From Novosphingobium aureum (GTDB taxonomy: Bacteria; Pseudomonadota; Alphaproteobacteria; Sphingomonadales; Sphingomonadaceae): DNA of 64,000 bases. Under the pieces are notes generated by a model. That model saw only the letters and a program-made list of their open reading frames with translations. It did not search any database and had not been told where the DNA came from. The stretch covers positions 1-64,000 of the forward strand of contig NZ_JADZGI010000003.1 of assembly GCF_015865035.1 (NCBI RefSeq), given 5' to 3'. Shown here one piece after another: positions 61,311 through 64,000 of this stretch; the first letter of the stretch is position 1; each line of letters opens with the position of its first letter. The position numbers and the translations under genes are program-made.

Positions 61311-63052
61311 GCGCGGCCATGGAGACATACGATGTCGTCGTGGTTGGTTCGGGCGCGGCGGGGGCGATGGCGGCCTTGCGTGCGGCCGATGCCGGGCTCT
61401 CGGTGCTGGTGATCGAGAAGGAGCGCAAGTTCGGCGGCACCTCTGCGGTCTCGGGAGGGGTGCTCTGGGTGCCCAACCACAAGCTGAACGGCGCGCAGGA
61501 GGACAGCCGCGAGGATGCGCTGGCCTATCTCGACGCGAACATCACCGTGCCAGTCGATCGCGCGCGGCTCGAGGCCTATGTCGACGAGGCGCCGCGCATG
61601 CTCGCCTTCATGACCGGCACGGGGGTCCCTGTCGCGGCAGGTGTCTGGCCCGACTACTTCCCCGACGCCCCGGGCGCGCGCTCCGACCGTTCGCTCACGG
61701 TGCCCACCTTCGACGGGCGAAAGCTCGGCGATACGCGCTATCCGCTGATGCGCGAGCAGTACAACCGCTTCAAGCTCTTCGGCAAATACGCCATGGACCT
61801 GAGCGAGACCTTCACGCTGATGATGCAGGCGAAGGGCTGGAAGCGGACCGTGGCCAACATCTATCGCCGCTACTGGCTCGACCGCGAGACGCGCAAGCTC
61901 AGCCACCGCGACCGCCGCTTCACGCAAGGCGCGGCGCTGATGGGCGAGTTATACGAGAAGGCCTTCGCGCGCGGCGTCGAACTGCGTACCGAGACCCGGC
62001 TCGAGGAACTGGTGCTGGGCGAGAGCACCGGCACCGTCGGCGCGATCGAGGTCAGCAACTATGGCCGCCGCTACCGCATCGCCGCGCGCTTGGGCGTGGT
62101 GCTGGCGGCGGGCGGCTTCGAGTGGAACCAGCAGCTGCGCGAGCGCTTCTACCCGGTCCCCGGCCTGACCCGCCATTCCTCCACGCCCGAGGATGCCAAT
62201 CGCGGCGAGGCGCTGCTCGCGGGTGAGCGGATCGGGGCGAGCACCGAACATACCGGCGAGGGCTGGTGGATACCCACGATGCAGTTGCCGATGCCCGGTT
62301 CTGCCAACTTCCACGAAATCCACCAGGCGGCCTTCGACGTCGGGCGTCCGCACAGCCTTTGCGTCAACCGCAAGGGCGTGCGCTTCGTCAACGAGGCCAC
62401 GGGCTACGACCGTTTCGGGCAGGCGATGGTCGCGGACGAGCTGGCGAGCGGGGCGAACTGCCCGTGCTGGCTCATCTTCGACGCGCAGTTCCGCGCCAAG
62501 TTCAGCGCGGGCGGGCTCATGCCCGACATCCTCATGTCCGATGCCAAGGTGCCGGGTGACTGGTGGGATCACTATGTCTTCCGCGCCGAGAGCGTCGCCG
62601 CGCTTGCGGCGAAGATCCACGTTCCCGCCGATGCCCTGTCCGCAAGCGTGGCGCGCATGAACGCCTTTGCACGCAGCGGCATCGACGAGGAGTTCGCACG
62701 CGGCGCCAATGCCTACGACCAGATGTTCGGCGATCCCTCGGTCACGCCCAACCCCTGTCTCGGCACGATCGAGAAGGGGCCGTTCTACGCGGTGCCGATC
62801 AATAACGGCGATCTCGGCACCAAGGGGGGCCTGCGCTGTGACGCGCGGGCGCGCGTGCTCGACGCAGATGGGCAGCCCATCGCCGGGCTCTACGCCGCGG
62901 GCAACTGCGCGGCCTCGCCCTTCGGCAACTCCTACCCCGGCGCGGGCGCGACCATCGGCCCGGCGCTGACCTTCGGTTACGTCGCGGCGAGCGACATCAT
63001 CGCGCGTGCCGGCAATGCGGGCGGGCGCGTGGCACAGGAGATCGAGGCATGA
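61307..63052 (+). CDS. KstD-like FAD-dependent dehydrogenase (FAD_binding_2 family), copy B
   Basis: 581 residues from a GTG at 61307 that overlaps the VOC stop (GTGA); an ATG at 61319 is an alternative. VVVGSGAAGAMAALRAADAG, then EKERKFGGTSAVSGG, and the C-terminal GLYAAGNCAASPFGNSYPGAGATIGPALTFGY match KstD-type dehydrogenases. Tyr543 in YPGAG is at the proton-abstraction position, the same number as in copy A. It would desaturate a ring ketone. It overlaps the following SDR by 4 nt. Confidence 0.87.
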   Translation: MSAAMETYDVVVVGSGAAGAMAALRAADAGLSVLVIEKERKFGGTSAVSGGVLWVPNHKLNGAQEDSREDALAYLDANITVPVDRARLEAYVDEAPRMLAFMTGTGVPVAAGVWPDYFPDAPGARSDRSLTVPTFDGRKLGDTRYPLMREQYNRFKLFGKYAMDLSETFTLMMQAKGWKRTVANIYRRYWLDRETRKLSHRDRRFTQGAALMGELYEKAFARGVELRTETRLEELVLGESTGTVGAIEVSNYGRRYRIAARLGVVLAAGGFEWNQQLRERFYPVPGLTRHSSTPEDANRGEALLAGERIGASTEHTGEGWWIPTMQLPMPGSANFHEIHQAAFDVGRPHSLCVNRKGVRFVNEATGYDRFGQAMVADELASGANCPCWLIFDAQFRAKFSAGGLMPDILMSDAKVPGDWWDHYVFRAESVAALAAKIHVPADALSASVARMNAFARSGIDEEFARGANAYDQMFGDPSVTPNPCLGTIEKGPFYAVPINNGDLGTKGGLRCDARARVLDADGQPIAGLYAAGNCAASPFGNSYPGAGATIGPALTFGYVAASDIIARAGNAGGRVAQEIEA

Positions 63053-63828
63053 GCAATCCCGCAGGCATCGCGCGCGTCGCCATCGTCACCGGCGCTGCCG
63101 GGGGCATCGGCGAGGCGATCACCCGCCGCCTCGGCGAGGAGGGCGTCGCGGTGCTCGGCGTCGGGCGTACCGAGAGCGCGCTGGCGGCCCTGAAGGACCG
63201 GCTCGGCGATACGATGGCCTTCGACTACTGCGTTGCCGACCTGCGCGACGAAGCCGCGCCCGCAGGCATGGTGGCGCAGGCCTTGTCCGCGTTCGGGCGG
63301 CTCGACGTGGTCGTCAACAATGCCGGCTCGTTCAACTTCGGACCCGTGGACCAGACCACCGACGACATGCTCGACGAAGTGCTCGACATCTCGCTGCGCG
63401 CACCGTTTCGCCTGTGCCGCGAGGCGCTGGGCGCGATGGGGGAGGGTGGGGCCTTCGTCTTCATCGGCTCGACCTGGGGGCTTTACGGAACGCCGGGCGG
63501 CGGCGCCTACAGCACGGTCAAAGCCGGGCAGATCGGGCTGATGCAGACCATGGCCGCCGAATACGGCCCGCGCGGCATCCGCAGCAACTACGTGGCGCCG
63601 ACCGTGGTCAGGACCGGCATGACCGCCGCCTTCTGGGACGAGCCTTTCTTCCGGCGCACCAACCACGAACTCACGCCCCTGAAGCGCGACTGCACCGCCG
63701 ACGACATCGCCGAGATGGTCGCCTTCCTGTGCAGCGAACGCGCCGGCTTCGTCAACGGCCAGACCATCGCCGTCGACGGCGGCATCTCGACCACCCGCTA
63801 CCTCGCACCCGAGGCGCTGGGGCGGTAG
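63049..63828 (+). CDS. Short-chain dehydrogenase/reductase
   Basis: 259 residues. TGAAGGIGEAITRRL cofactor loop, NNAGS, catalytic serine in GSTWGLYGTPGG, and a YSTVK motif in place of the usual YxxxK (Tyr and Lys both present). GQTIAVDGGIS at the end is standard. Start overlaps the KstD-like stop (ATGA at 63049-63052). Last complete gene of the island; the remaining 170 bp to the edge show no gene. Confidence 0.9.
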   Translation: MSNPAGIARVAIVTGAAGGIGEAITRRLGEEGVAVLGVGRTESALAALKDRLGDTMAFDYCVADLRDEAAPAGMVAQALSAFGRLDVVVNNAGSFNFGPVDQTTDDMLDEVLDISLRAPFRLCREALGAMGEGGAFVFIGSTWGLYGTPGGGAYSTVKAGQIGLMQTMAAEYGPRGIRSNYVAPTVVRTGMTAAFWDEPFFRRTNHELTPLKRDCTADDIAEMVAFLCSERAGFVNGQTIAVDGGISTTRYLAPEALGR

Positions 63829-64000
63829 GCGCAAGGGGGCGGGGGTGCTTGGGGTGTGAGGTGACTGTGGGCCGTTTGATGCCGTGATTTCCAAACAGCC
63901 AGGAGAAAGCACCACCCAACCCGCTCAGGCTGAGTTGGGCCGGAAGGCGACAGTCCGGTTTGGGCCGGGCTGCGGGGATAGCTGACGCTCACGGCAGGCA

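Noticed and set aside
49454..63828. Island 8 as the known estradiol-degradation (edc) cluster
   Set aside because: The 2-oxoacid oxidoreductase is shared, but there is no cytochrome P450 or 4-hydroxyestrone dioxygenase, and a Rieske enzyme is present instead.
63915..63939. Hairpin CCCAAC / GTTGGG near the right edge as a terminator
   Set aside because: Only a 6-bp stem with a 13-nt loop and no U tract.

Overview
The window looks like a large plasmid or megaplasmid (chromid-like replicon) of a high-GC alphaproteobacterium, most likely a sphingomonad of the Novosphingobium type. That assignment is an inference from four things: an RPA-family RepA with ParA and ParB, dense catabolic operons of acyl-CoA ligase, SDR, FAS1-like dehydratase and KstD-like genes, SoxR-type regulation of efflux, and a TonB receptor beside glycosidases. 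There are no rRNA, tRNA, CRISPR or transposase genes.

Layout. (1) 1-7.2 kb: a minus-strand catabolic operon (Baeyer-Villiger-type monooxygenase, SnoaL-like protein, KstD-like flavoprotein, two-hotdog dehydratase, acyl-CoA ligase) with a divergent NAD(P)-dependent oxidoreductase. (2) 7.4-9.4 kb: an S41 lipoprotein protease and an atypical Coq7-like gene. (3) 9.5-19.7 kb: two divergent operons of CoA-thioester catabolism (CaiB, crotonase, SDR, thiolase, nitronate monooxygenase and SMP-30 one way; acyl-CoA dehydrogenase, CitE-like lyase, CoA transferase and crotonase the other). (4) 19.8-22 kb: small genes, including a DNA-binding-like protein and an SDR that share a region with a perfect inverted repeat. 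(5) 22-31.7 kb: a glycoside locus (TonB receptor, GH3, MFS, IclR regulator, FAD monooxygenase, GH1) marked by a 46-bp perfect palindrome and related sites. (6) 31.8-38.3 kb: replicon backbone (RES/Xre toxin-antitoxin, iteron origin, two lipoproteins, repA, parB, parA, three parS-like palindromes). (7) 38.5-49.4 kb: an RND efflux operon opposite soxR with a SoxR box between them; soxR overlaps a secreted GH2 beta-galactosidase gene, followed by a TIM-barrel isomerase-like protein. (8) 49.4-63.8 kb: a second catabolic island with two AraC regulators, an unusual crotonase, a fused indolepyruvate ferredoxin oxidoreductase, a Rieske oxygenase, and second copies of the dehydratase, ligase and KstD-like genes, then a VOC protein and an SDR.

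How it fits together. Regions 1, 3 and 8 appear to oxidise and shorten alicyclic or polycyclic (steroid- or terpenoid-like) acids as CoA thioesters; the substrate cannot be read from sequence. Region 5 looks like import and deglycosylation of a phenolic glycoside followed by aglycone hydroxylation, with an IclR regulator as the probable switch. Its GH1 enzyme has lost the segment that carries the catalytic nucleophile. The catabolic islands also carry several 14-16 bp tandem duplications, three of which copy a stop codon.
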